This document shows positions 34,839-44,817 of a stretch of 64,000 bases of DNA, in pieces. How positions within the stretch are numbered: the first letter of the stretch is position 1; the number at the start of each line of letters is the position of its first letter. The translations under genes and the position numbers were made by a program. Under the pieces are notes generated by a model. It made no database searches and was not told the DNA's origin. It saw nothing but the letters and a program-made list of their open reading frames with translations. The DNA is from Streptomyces sp. TLI_171 (GTDB lineage Bacteria; Actinomycetota; Actinomycetes; Streptomycetales; Streptomycetaceae), in NCBI RefSeq assembly GCF_003610255.1, contig NZ_RAPS01000001.1:5669001-5733000 (forward strand), written 5' to 3'.

Positions 34839-35252
34839 GTGCCCACCCCCGCAGACCGCCTCGCCGAGGCCCGGACCTCCGGCGACCCCGCCGTGCTGCG
34901 CCGGCTGGTGGACACCGGGTACCCGTTCGTCCACCAGGCGCTCGCGGTCAACCCGCGCACCCCGCCGGACGCGCTCGCCCGGCTGGCCGGGGCCCGGCAC
35001 GGCGGCTGGAACGACAACCTGCTGCTCCACCTGCTGGCTGAACAGCCCGCTGTGGTCGGGCCGGTGCTGGAGGCCGTGCTCGCCGCGGTCGCCGACCAGC
35101 TGGCCGCGGGGGAGCGGCCCTACGCCGCGGCGCTCGCCCTGGCCGCCCGCGCCGACCTGCCGGCGGAGCGGGTCCGGGCGCTCGGATCGGCGACCGGCGC
35201 CTCGGCCCGGCTGCGCCGCGGACTGGAGCGGCGGCTCGCCGCGCGACCCTGA
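34839..35252 (+). CDS. Hypothetical protein with leucine-rich-variant-like helices
   Basis: 137 residues, soluble, helical. Segments such as VLRRLVDTGYPFVHQALAVNPRTP followed by LARLAG resemble leucine-rich-repeat-variant or HEAT-like units in which an LxxLA helix alternates with NPxTP turns. No catalytic motif. The GTG at 34839 has GAGGAGT about nine bases upstream. Function unknown. Confidence 0.6.
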   Translation: MPTPADRLAEARTSGDPAVLRRLVDTGYPFVHQALAVNPRTPPDALARLAGARHGGWNDNLLLHLLAEQPAVVGPVLEAVLAAVADQLAAGERPYAAALALAARADLPAERVRALGSATGASARLRRGLERRLAARP

Positions 35253-35257
35253 TGGAC

Positions 35258-35295
35258 GGGCGCGGCCGCCCGGGGGAGTCCGGACGGCCGCGCCC
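35258..35295. terminator. Bidirectional terminator between 34839 gene and GH5 gene
   Basis: Perfect 11-base arms (GGGCGCGGCCG and complement) with a 16-base loop, between the convergent stops at 35252 and 35311. Confidence 0.7.
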
Positions 35296-35310
35296 ACACC
35301 TGATGGCCCG

Positions 35311-36885
35311 TCAGTTGACGGCCAGCAGGTGGTTCTTGAGCCCCAGACCGAACGCGGTCGGGGTGCCGTCGAAGTTGGAGATCAGCGACGGGCCCTGGGC
35401 GCAGTCCCAGGTGTTCCAGGTCCAGCCGAGGTAGGAGACCTTGGCGGCGTCGGCCCAGGACATCACCTGGTCGATGAAGCCGTGGGCGCAGTCGTTCTCA
35501 CCGATCTCGCCGATCACCAGCGGAACCTGTGCGGCCACCGGGGCCACCGTGGAGCTCCAGCAGGACTGGCTGGAGCAGGTGTTGAAGTTGTACACGTGCC
35601 AGGCCGCGGCCAGGTTGCCCGCCGGGTCGGTCGGCTTGTGGGCCAGCCACTGGCCGAGGTCGTTGGAGTAGGCGAGGCCGCCGAGCATGATCACGTTGTT
35701 CGCGCCGGCCGTGCGGACGCTGTTCACCAGGGTCTGCATGCCGCTGACCGTGTAGTTGATGCCGGGGCAGGCGCTGCCGCCGTCCCGCCAGCAGTTCCAG
35801 GCCTGGTCGAGGCCGGACACGGCGCGGTCCGGGTAGGGCTCGTTGAACATGTCGAAGACCACCGACGGGTCGTTCTTGAAGGTGGTGGCCACCGAGCTCC
35901 AGAAGGTCGCCGCGCCCGCGCCCGGCATCGGCTTCTGGCAGGTCGAGTTGACGTCCGAGCAGCCGGCGGAGTTACCGGTGTAGAGGCCCTGCGACCAGTG
36001 CAGCTCGACGATCGGGGTGATCCCGGCGTCCCGCAGCGCGTAGACGAAGTTCTTCACCGCGGTGCGGTAGTTCTCGCCCGCGTACTCCGGCTTGACGTCG
36101 GCGTAGCCGTTCCAGCAGTCCTCGTTGAGCGGGACGCGGACGGCGTTGGCCTTCCAGCTCTTGATCGCGGCGATCGACGCGCCGTCCACCGGCCCGTCGC
36201 TGAAGCCGTAGCCCTGGACGCACATGAACTCCATGCCGGAGCGGTTCACGCCGCGCAGGACGACCTGCTTGCCGCTCGCGTCGACCAGCTGGTTGCCCGC
36301 GACGTGCAGCGCCGGGGCCTTGCCGTCACCGGTGCCGGTGCTCCCGGACGGCGAGGGCGAGGCGGACCCCGAGGCGGACGGCGACGGGGAGGCGGAGGCG
36401 GACGGGGACGGCGAGGCCGACGCGGAGGGGGAGGGCGAGGCGGAGGCCGAGGGCGAGGGGGTCGAGGCGCCGTTGCAGGCCGCGCCGTTGACGGTGAACG
36501 AGGTCGGGGCCGCGTTGCTGCCGCTGTAGGAGAAGTTGGCGCCGGCGGTGACCGAGCCGCCCGCCGCCAGGCTGGTGGCCCAGGCCGGGGCGGCGATGGT
36601 GACGTTCTTGCCGGACTGGCTCCAGGTGCCGTTCCAGCCGGAGCCGGAGAGCGTCTGGTTGCCGGTGTAGGAGTAGCCGATGCTCCAGCCGCTGATCGCG
36701 GAGGCGCCGGCGTTCGTAAGTTTCACGTTGGCGGTGAAGCCGCTGCCCCAGTCATTGGTCGTGTAGTCGACCGAGCACTGGACCCCGGCGGCGGCGGCGG
36801 TGCCGGCGCCGGTGAGCGCGAGGGTGGCCGCAGCGGTCGCGGCCAGCGCCGAGACCAGCGCCAGGGTGGTGGTGCGGACGGACAT
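35311..36885 (-). CDS. Secreted GH5 cellulase with N-terminal CBM2
   Basis: 524 residues: signal peptide (1-33), a CBM2 bounded by two cysteines (about 36-138), a long SPSPSA linker (about 140-190), then a GH5 catalytic barrel. The acid/base is in DMFNEP (Glu near 346) and the nucleophile in VIGEIGEN (Glu near 460); RGVNRSG opens the barrel. It most likely cuts cellulose internally, but GH5 also includes mannanases. A GAGGA box precedes the ATG. Its promoter and CebR-like box are at 36911-36967, and it is divergent from the GH48 gene. Confidence 0.9.
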   Translation of the reverse strand: MSVRTTTLALVSALAATAAATLALTGAGTAAAAGVQCSVDYTTNDWGSGFTANVKLTNAGASAISGWSIGYSYTGNQTLSGSGWNGTWSQSGKNVTIAAPAWATSLAAGGSVTAGANFSYSGSNAAPTSFTVNGAACNGASTPSPSASASPSPSASASPSPSASASPSPSASGSASPSPSGSTGTGDGKAPALHVAGNQLVDASGKQVVLRGVNRSGMEFMCVQGYGFSDGPVDGASIAAIKSWKANAVRVPLNEDCWNGYADVKPEYAGENYRTAVKNFVYALRDAGITPIVELHWSQGLYTGNSAGCSDVNSTCQKPMPGAGAATFWSSVATTFKNDPSVVFDMFNEPYPDRAVSGLDQAWNCWRDGGSACPGINYTVSGMQTLVNSVRTAGANNVIMLGGLAYSNDLGQWLAHKPTDPAGNLAAAWHVYNFNTCSSQSCWSSTVAPVAAQVPLVIGEIGENDCAHGFIDQVMSWADAAKVSYLGWTWNTWDCAQGPSLISNFDGTPTAFGLGLKNHLLAVN

Positions 36886-36910
36886 GTCCGGCTCCTCGGA
36901 GAGGGAAATA

Positions 36911-36967
36911 TGGGCGCGCTCCCACAGGCCCGCCCCGAACCATAGCCAGGGGTAAGGCAGTTGCCAA
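36911..36967 (-). promoter_or_regulatory. GH5 promoter with CebR-like box
   Basis: Reverse strand: TTGGCA (36967-36962) and TATGGT (36944-36939) with a 17-base spacer. Downstream of the likely start point lies TGGGCGCGCTCCCA (36924-36911 region), one base off the CebR consensus TGGGAGCGCTCCCA. Confidence 0.75.
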
Positions 36968-36991
36968 CACGCTTCGGCTGCGCTCACTCTC

Positions 36992-37034
36992 TTGACAGCC
37001 CGCATGACCCTCTCGATATTTGGGAGCGCTCCCA
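36992..37034 (+). promoter_or_regulatory. GH48 promoter with perfect CebR box
   Basis: TTGACA (36992-36997) and GATATT (37015-37020) are separated by exactly 17 bases, an unusually good consensus promoter for this genome. The perfect 14-base CebR operator TGGGAGCGCTCCCA follows at once (37021-37034), covering the start point. CebR is known to repress cellulase genes until cello-oligosaccharides bind it. Confidence 0.85.
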
Positions 37035-37141
37035 CAGAACAGCCCCGCGGATCCACCCCAGGGCAGGCCGCAAGCTCCCCGGATCCGTCTCCCTGCTTCC
37101 GTCTTCGGACTCCCCCACCCACCCCCATCCGAGGAGCCGTC

Positions 37142-40051
37142 TTGTCTCCACGCCGTAACCGGGTGTCGGCGGTCACCGCCGCCCTCACACTGCTCGCCGC
37201 CGGCCTTTCGACCGCGGTCGCCGTCCCGGCCTCCGCCGCCGTCGTCCAGTGCTCCGTCGACTACACGACGAACGACTGGGGCAGCGGCTTCACCGCCAAC
37301 GTGGCGATCAACAACAAGGGCACCGCCGCACTCAACGGCTGGACGCTCACCTACTCCTACGCCGGCAACCAGACCCTCTCGGGCTCCGGTTGGAACGGCA
37401 CCTGGAGCCAGTCCGGCAAGAACGTCACCGTCGCCGCCCCGGCCTGGGCGACCACCATCGCGGCAGGCGGCTCGGCCACCGCCGGCGCCAACTTCAGCTA
37501 CAGCGGCACCAACACGGCGCCGACCGCGTTCGCCGTCAACGGGACCAGCTGCACGGGTGCGCACGCGGCCCCCACCACCACCCTGACCAGCCCTGCCCCG
37601 GGCGCCAACTACCAGGCGGGTGCGGCGATTCCGCTCTCCGCCACGGCCTCGGCGGCGGACGGCGCGACGATCAGCAAGGTGGAGTTCTACGACAACACCA
37701 CGCTGCTCGGCACCGCCACCACCGCCCCGTACACCTACAGCTGGACGGGTGCGGCGAGCGGCAACCACTCGATCTACGCCAAGGCGTACGACAGCCTGGG
37801 CGCGAGCAGCGAGTCGACCCCGGCGGGCGTCACCGTCGCGTCGGGCCCGTCGATCAGCGCGACCCCGCTGACCCTGTCGGTCAACCAGGGCAAGACCGGC
37901 AGCTTCGCGGTGAAGCTGTCCAGCCAGCCGAGCGCCAACGTCACCGTCACCACCACCCGCAGCGCGGGCAACACCGGACTGTCCATCAGCTCCGGTGCGA
38001 CGCTGACCTTCACGCCGAGCAACTGGTCGACGGCGCAGAACGTCACGCTCACCGCCGACGCCTCCTCCACCGGCTCGGCCACCTTCACCTCCACCGCCAC
38101 CGGGTACACCTCCTCGGCGGTCACGGTGACCGAGCTGGCCGCCGCCTCGGGCGTGTACAACGACCGGTTCCTGCAGCTCTACAACAAGATCAAGGACCCG
38201 GCGAACGGCTACTTCTCGCCCGAGGGCATCCCCTACCACTCGGTGGAGACCCTGCTGGTCGAGGCCCCCGACCAGGGCCACGAGACCACCTCGGAGGCGT
38301 ACTCCTACCTGCTCTGGCTGGAGGCCCAGTACGGGCGGGTGACCCAGGACTGGACGAAGTTCAACTCGGCATGGACGCTCATGGAGACGTACATGATCCC
38401 GGGTCACGTCGACCAGCCGACCAACTCGTACTACAACGCCTCGAAGCCGGCCACCTACGCGCCCGAGCGCCCGCTGCCGAGCGACTACCCGGCGGCGCTG
38501 GACACCTCGGTGACCGCGGGCAACGACCCGATCGCCAGCGAGCTGAAGAGCGCGTACGGCACCGACGACATCTACGGCATGCACTGGCTGCAGGACGTCG
38601 ACAACGTGTACGGCTACGGCAACGCGCCCGGCAAGTGCGAGGCCGGCCCGACCGACACCGGTCCCTCGTTCATCAACACCTACCAGCGCGGCGCGCAGGA
38701 GTCGGTGTTCGAGACCATCCCGCAGCCCACCTGCGACAAGTTCACCTACGGCGGCAAGAACGGCTACCTGGACCTGTTCGTCAAGGACAGCTCCTACGCC
38801 AAGCAGTGGAAGTACACCGACGCGCCGGACGCCGACGCCCGCGCCATCCAGGCCGCCTACTGGGCCGACACCTGGGCCAAGGCCCAGGGCAACGGCTCGC
38901 AGGTCGCCACCACGGTGGCCAAGGCCGGCAAGATGGGCGACTACCTGCGGTACTCGTTCTTCGACAAGTACTTCAAGAAGGTCGGCAACTGCGTCGGCGC
39001 CACCTCCTGCGCGGCCGGCAGCGGCAAGGACTCCGAGCACTACCTGCTGTCCTGGTACTACGCCTGGGGCGGCGCCACCGACACCTCGGCCGGCTGGGCC
39101 TGGCGGATCGGCGACAGCGCGGCGCACGGCGGCTACCAGAACCCGATGGCCGCGTACGCGCTGGTCAACGACCCGGCGATGGCGCCCAAGTCGACCACCG
39201 GCAAGACCGACTGGACCACCTCGATGGGCCGTCAGGTCGAGTTCACCCAGTGGCTGCAGTCCTCCGAGGGCGCGATCGCGGGCGGCGCCACCAACAGCTG
39301 GGAGGGCAACTACGGGACCCCGCCGACCGGCACCCCGACCTTCTACGGGATGTTCTACGACGAGGCGCCGGTCTACCACGACCCGGCCTCCAACCAGTGG
39401 TTCGGCTTCCAGGCCTGGGGCCTGGAGCGGATGGCGGAGTACTACTACTCCAGCAACGACCCGAAGGCCAAGGCCATCCTGGACAAGTGGGTGACCTGGG
39501 CGCTGTCCAAGACCACCTTCAACGCCGACGGCAGCTACCAGATCCCGTCCACCCTGGCCTGGAGCGGCAAGCCGGACACCTGGAACGCCGCCTCCCCGGG
39601 CGCCAACACCGGCCTGCACGTGAGCGTGGTCGACTACACCAACGACGTCGGTGTGGCCGGCTCCTACGCCAAGCTGCTGTCCTACTACGCGGCCAAGTCC
39701 GGCAACGCGGCGGCCAAGACCGCGGCGCAGAAGCTGCTCGACGGCATGTGGACCAACAACCAGGACGCGCTGGGCATCTCGGTGCCGGAGACCCGCACCG
39801 ACTACAAGCGGTTCAACGACTCGGTCTCGGTGCCGAGCGGCTGGACCGGCACCATGCCCAACGGCGACCCGATCAACAGCAGCTCCACCTTCCTGTCGAT
39901 CCGGTCCTGGTACAAGAACGACCCGTCCTTCGCGAAGGTCCAGTCCTACCTGAACGGCGGCGCGGCCCCGACGTTCACCTACCACCGGTTCTGGGCGCAG
40001 GCCGACATCGCCACCGCGATGGCGACCTACGGCGACCTGTTCGGCGGCTGA
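37142..40051 (+). CDS. Secreted GH48 cellobiohydrolase with CBM2 and two Ig-like modules
   Basis: 969 residues: signal peptide (1 to about 33), CBM2 with Cys37-Cys137, an Ig-like Big_9/PKD-type module (about 142-237), a second beta-sandwich module (about 238-335), then GH48 from about 338 to the end. GH48 enzymes are processive exocellulases working from the reducing end. The conserved QGHETTSEAYSYLLWLEA segment holds the proposed general acid Glu. I chose the TTG at 37142 (GAGGAG five bases upstream; the open frame continues further without a signal-like start). Confidence 0.93.
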   Translation: MSPRRNRVSAVTAALTLLAAGLSTAVAVPASAAVVQCSVDYTTNDWGSGFTANVAINNKGTAALNGWTLTYSYAGNQTLSGSGWNGTWSQSGKNVTVAAPAWATTIAAGGSATAGANFSYSGTNTAPTAFAVNGTSCTGAHAAPTTTLTSPAPGANYQAGAAIPLSATASAADGATISKVEFYDNTTLLGTATTAPYTYSWTGAASGNHSIYAKAYDSLGASSESTPAGVTVASGPSISATPLTLSVNQGKTGSFAVKLSSQPSANVTVTTTRSAGNTGLSISSGATLTFTPSNWSTAQNVTLTADASSTGSATFTSTATGYTSSAVTVTELAAASGVYNDRFLQLYNKIKDPANGYFSPEGIPYHSVETLLVEAPDQGHETTSEAYSYLLWLEAQYGRVTQDWTKFNSAWTLMETYMIPGHVDQPTNSYYNASKPATYAPERPLPSDYPAALDTSVTAGNDPIASELKSAYGTDDIYGMHWLQDVDNVYGYGNAPGKCEAGPTDTGPSFINTYQRGAQESVFETIPQPTCDKFTYGGKNGYLDLFVKDSSYAKQWKYTDAPDADARAIQAAYWADTWAKAQGNGSQVATTVAKAGKMGDYLRYSFFDKYFKKVGNCVGATSCAAGSGKDSEHYLLSWYYAWGGATDTSAGWAWRIGDSAAHGGYQNPMAAYALVNDPAMAPKSTTGKTDWTTSMGRQVEFTQWLQSSEGAIAGGATNSWEGNYGTPPTGTPTFYGMFYDEAPVYHDPASNQWFGFQAWGLERMAEYYYSSNDPKAKAILDKWVTWALSKTTFNADGSYQIPSTLAWSGKPDTWNAASPGANTGLHVSVVDYTNDVGVAGSYAKLLSYYAAKSGNAAAKTAAQKLLDGMWTNNQDALGISVPETRTDYKRFNDSVSVPSGWTGTMPNGDPINSSSTFLSIRSWYKNDPSFAKVQSYLNGGAAPTFTYHRFWAQADIATAMATYGDLFGG

Positions 40052-40083
40052 CCGGCCGTCACCTGATCCATCATCACCCGAGC

Positions 40084-40123
40084 GCGAGTGCCCGGTCCGA
40101 CCGACAGCGGACCGGGCACTCGC
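40084..40123 (+). terminator. Terminator of the GH48 gene
   Basis: Perfect 16-base arms (GCGAGTGCCCGGTCCG and complement) around an 8-base loop, 33 bases after the GH48 stop. Confidence 0.85.
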
Positions 40124-40152
40124 CCGTTGTGAGGAGATTGCTTTACTACCTC

Positions 40153-40182
40153 TTGATTTTTGTCATATGAGGTGAATAGTCT
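40153..40182 (+). promoter_or_regulatory. Probable promoter of the subtilisin gene
   Basis: TTGATT (40153-40158) and TAGTCT (40177-40182), 18 bases apart, in a short stretch that is strikingly AT-rich for this genome (40138-40180). Confidence 0.5.
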
Positions 40183-40248
40183 CCGGCCCATTCGTGCGCC
40201 TTCGATCACCCTCGATCGCGTCCGCCACACTCGGGAGGGTCAACCCCT

Positions 40249-41724
<1,476 letters not shown>

Positions 41725-41736
41725 CCCTGCGTCAGC

Positions 41737-42636
41737 TCACTCGCCGGTGACGTGCCGGGACCAGTCCGACTCCACCGGAGCCAGACCGGCCCGGTTCGGC
41801 ACCTGCTTCAGCCAGGACGGGCGCGCCGCCAGCCTCGCGGCGGCCGCCCGCTCCTCGGCGGCCCGGATCTGCTCCGGCGTGGCGAAGCCCTCCGGCAGCC
41901 AGGCCGCCGAGTGCGCCACCCGCGCCGCCAGGTGCTCGACGTACGCCTCCCGCACCGCCGCCGGGGACTCGAAGCCGGGCTCGTCGGCCAGCCACGCATC
42001 CGGCACCGACCCGGCGATCTCGCGCAGCAGTTCGGGCGTCACCAGCGGGGCGAGGGCCGCGTCGGCGGCGGCCAGGTCGGGCCCGTAGCCGCCCAGGGCG
42101 TGGCCGCTCAGGTCGTAGCGCTTGTGCACCGAGGCGTGCGCGGAGGACCAGCGGTGGTGGAAGACCAGGCCCGCGCCGTTGTCGATCAGCCACAGTCTGC
42201 CGTGCCAGACCATCAGGTTCGGGTTGTGCACGCTGCGGTCGACGTTCCCGGTCAGCGCGTCCAGCCAGACCACCCGGCCCGCCTCGGCCGGCGAGACCTC
42301 GATCATCCCCGGCCGGAAGTCCCGGGCACCGGGGAGCAGGTCCATTCCGAGGTTGCGCCCTTCGCTGGCCCGCAGCAGGTCCTGGATCTCCTGGTCCGGC
42401 TCCGCCGCCGCCACCGCCGGATCGAAGTCCACCAGCACCAGCGGCGGCACCCGCAGCCCCAGCCGCCGCGCCAGCTCGCCCACGATCACCTCGGCGACCA
42501 ACGCCTTCACGCCCTGCGCCGCCCCCGTGAACTTCACCACGTACGTCCCGAGGTCGTCCGCCTCCACCACCCCGGGCACCGACCCGCCCGCCCGCAACGG
42601 ATCGACGTACCGCACCGCAGTCACCACATCGAGCAT
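41737..42636 (-). CDS. HipA-like kinase (orphan)
   Basis: 299 residues of the HipA_2 type. An N-terminal ATP-binding part (GTYVVKFTGAAQGVKALVAE, Lys) is followed by the catalytic loop WLDALTGNVDRSVHNPN and a metal-binding LIDNGAGLVF (Asp-x-Gly-like). No HipB-like antitoxin lies beside it; in many actinobacteria such genes pair with a DUF3037 gene, which is also missing. Whether it is a toxin or a metabolic kinase cannot be told. It converges on the protease gene with 12 bases between stops. Confidence 0.75.
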   Translation of the reverse strand: MLDVVTAVRYVDPLRAGGSVPGVVEADDLGTYVVKFTGAAQGVKALVAEVIVGELARRLGLRVPPLVLVDFDPAVAAAEPDQEIQDLLRASEGRNLGMDLLPGARDFRPGMIEVSPAEAGRVVWLDALTGNVDRSVHNPNLMVWHGRLWLIDNGAGLVFHHRWSSAHASVHKRYDLSGHALGGYGPDLAAADAALAPLVTPELLREIAGSVPDAWLADEPGFESPAAVREAYVEHLAARVAHSAAWLPEGFATPEQIRAAEERAAAARLAARPSWLKQVPNRAGLAPVESDWSRHVTGE

Positions 42637-42797
42637 CCGCCCACCCTAACGCGGGCCGACCGGGAGCAGATCCGCGCGCTGCGCGCCGACCGCAGGCCGG
42701 CCGGGCAGGCGGCCCCGGTTTTGGCGGGGTGCGGCGGCGGTGGTTGGCTTGGCAGCACCGGCGGGGACCGTCTCGCGGCAGACAGAGGAGTGAAGCG

Positions 42798-43238
42798 ATG
42801 GGCAAGGTGCACGCCACCACCGAGCGGACGTACCAGGCCGGGCCGACCAGGGTGTACGAGGCGCTGGCCGACTACGCGGTGACCCGGCCGAAGCTGCTGC
42901 CCGCCCAGTACAGCGAGTACGAGGTGCGGGCCGGCGGGACCGGGGCGGGGACGCAGGTGCACTGGAAGCTGCAGGCGACCGAGAAGCGGGTCCGGGACTG
43001 CCTGTTCACGGTCTCCGCGCCCAGCCCCGAGAAGCTGGTGGAGACCGACGGCAACTCCTCGATGGTGATCACCTGGACGGTCTCCGCGGTCGGCGAGAGC
43101 GGCAGCAAGGTGACGGTGGAGGCGTCCTGGACCGGGGCCGGCGGCATCGGCGGGTTCTTCGAGCGGACCTTCGCGCCGAAGGGCCTGAACCGGATCCACG
43201 ACCAGGTGCTGGCCAACCTGGCGGCCGAACTCGGCTGA
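42798..43238 (+). CDS. SRPBCC-family protein (polyketide cyclase/dehydrase-like)
   Basis: 146 residues with a START/Bet v1-type fold: GKVHATTERTYQAGPTRVYE start, central beta strands and a FFERTFAPKGL-like C-terminal helix. Such proteins bind hydrophobic ligands in a cavity; no catalytic residues can be named. GAGGAG lies eight bases before the ATG; the upstream in-frame codons lack coding bias. It is followed by a good terminator. Confidence 0.75.
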   Translation: MGKVHATTERTYQAGPTRVYEALADYAVTRPKLLPAQYSEYEVRAGGTGAGTQVHWKLQATEKRVRDCLFTVSAPSPEKLVETDGNSSMVITWTVSAVGESGSKVTVEASWTGAGGIGGFFERTFAPKGLNRIHDQVLANLAAELG

Positions 43239-43255
43239 GCCGCACCAGCATTCGG

Positions 43256-43287
43256 ACACCCGTACGGAGAGTCAGCCGTACGGGTGT
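43256..43287 (+). terminator. Terminator after the SRPBCC gene
   Basis: Perfect 12-base arms (ACACCCGTACGG and complement) around an 8-base loop, 18 bases after the stop at 43238. Confidence 0.8.
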
Positions 43288-43352
43288 TCCGCTTCCCCGG
43301 GACGGGTGAAGCGGGCCCGGGCGGGGGGTGTCGCCAACTTAGGCTCCGGGCC

Positions 43353-44522
43353 GTGCAGATGACGATCCTTCATGTGTCCCAGCCGGTCGACGGCGGGGTG
43401 GCCCGGGTGGTGGTGGACCTGGTGCGCGGGCAGCGCTCGGCCGGGTGCCGGGTGCTGGTGGCCTGTCCGTCCGGCGGCCGGCTGGCCCGCGAGGCGGCCG
43501 CGGCCGGCGCCCGGGTGCTGGACTGGCCCGCCGAACGCTCGCCCGGCCCGAGCACCGCGGGGGAGACCTGGCGGCTGCGCCGGATCCTGCGCCGCACCGA
43601 GCCGGACGTGCTGCACCTGCACAGCGCGAAGGCCGGCCTGGCCGGCCGGCTGGCCGCGCGCGGCGGGCTGCCGACGGTGTTCCAGCCGCACGCCTGGTCG
43701 TTCGCCGCGGTGGACGGCGCGCTGGCGGCGGCCAGCCTGCGCTGGGAGCGGCACGCCACCCGCTGGGCCCGCACCGTGCTGTGCGTCAGCGAGCGGGAGC
43801 GGGCGGACGGCGAGGCCGCCGGGCTGCTCGCGGACTGGCGGGTGGTGCCCAACGGCGTGGACCTGGAGCACTTCGCGCCCGCCGACCCGGCGTCCCGGCG
43901 GGCCGCCCGGATGACGCTGGGCCTGGACCAGTCCGACCCGCTGGCGGTGTGCGTGGGGCGGCTGTGCCGGCAGAAGGGCCAGGACGTGCTGCTGGACGCC
44001 TGGGCGAAGGTGCAGGCCGCGCGGCCGGAGTCCCGGCTGGTGCTGGTCGGCGGCGGGCCGGACGCCGAGGCGCTGGCGGAGCAGGTGCGCGGGCTGCCCG
44101 AGCCGTCCCGGGTGCGGATGGTGGGCGACGTGGCCGATCCGCGGCTGTGGCTGGCGGCGGCCGACCTGGCGGTGCTGCCCTCGCGCTGGGAGGGGATGGC
44201 GCTGGCCCCGCTGGAGGCGATGGCCTGCGGCCGGCCGGTGCTGCTGACCGACGTGCCGGGCGCGCGGGAATGCCTGCCGCCGGCCGAGCGCGGCCGCTCG
44301 GTGGTGCCGGTGGGGGATTCCGGCGCGATGGCCGAACGGTTGGTCGAATTCCTCGGCGATCGGATCGAGTGCGAACGGCGTGGGGCGGAGGCCAGGGCGC
44401 ACGTGGCAGATCATCATGATATTCGCGGAACGATTCAGCAGGTGGCGGCGATCTACCGGACGATTGTTCGATCCCAGGTGGTGCCGGGCGGTCGTACGAA
44501 CCGTGTCCCGCAGCGGTTCTGA
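43353..44522 (+). CDS. GT4 glycosyltransferase of the exopolysaccharide locus
   Basis: 389 residues, GT-B fold: N-terminal HVSQPVDGGVARVVVDLVRGQ acceptor domain, C-terminal donor domain with VGRLCRQKGQDVLLDAW and the EGMALAPLEAMACGRPV E-x7-E motif. It would add one sugar to the lipid-linked repeat. A TAGGCT -10 box ends seven bases before the GTG, so the mRNA is probably leaderless; ATG at 43359 is the alternative. The last 60 codons use fewer G/C third bases than the rest. It is the first gene of the locus. Confidence 0.87.
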   Translation: MQMTILHVSQPVDGGVARVVVDLVRGQRSAGCRVLVACPSGGRLAREAAAAGARVLDWPAERSPGPSTAGETWRLRRILRRTEPDVLHLHSAKAGLAGRLAARGGLPTVFQPHAWSFAAVDGALAAASLRWERHATRWARTVLCVSERERADGEAAGLLADWRVVPNGVDLEHFAPADPASRRAARMTLGLDQSDPLAVCVGRLCRQKGQDVLLDAWAKVQAARPESRLVLVGGGPDAEALAEQVRGLPEPSRVRMVGDVADPRLWLAAADLAVLPSRWEGMALAPLEAMACGRPVLLTDVPGARECLPPAERGRSVVPVGDSGAMAERLVEFLGDRIECERRGAEARAHVADHHDIRGTIQQVAAIYRTIVRSQVVPGGRTNRVPQRF

Positions 44523-44817
44523 TCGTTTGTCAGACCAGGAACGCCCGCCGGCGCAGGTGCGGCCTTCTTTCCTGAAAGTCTGATTATTGGGCGGGCGGAA
44601 TGAACTGGCATGTCAGCCTCCTGCGTGGCAACGGGTGTTCGGTATTGTCTGATTTCGCCTGCTTCGTCTCCATTTTCGGCATAGAAATGGTCGACTGCCT
44701 CTCACGGCAGCAGGTTCTTACCTGGACCGCGTCCGCCGGGTCGGGGCGCCGGGCCGGCGCGCGTCCGGTCCGGCTGCCCGGCCACGGCGGGTACACAGCA
44801 GGGGAGTTCGTGCGCTG
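44523..44817. other. AT-richer gap ahead of the main exopolysaccharide operon
   Basis: About 295 bases with lower GC than the surroundings (notably 44575-44710). It likely holds the promoter of the genes from 44818 on. I see no certain -35/-10 pair or operator. Confidence 0.45.

Noticed and set aside
36340..36470. Short tandem repeats that resemble a CRISPR or satellite
   Set aside because: They encode the Ser/Pro/Ala linker of the GH5 protein in frame. The same holds for 63780-63900.
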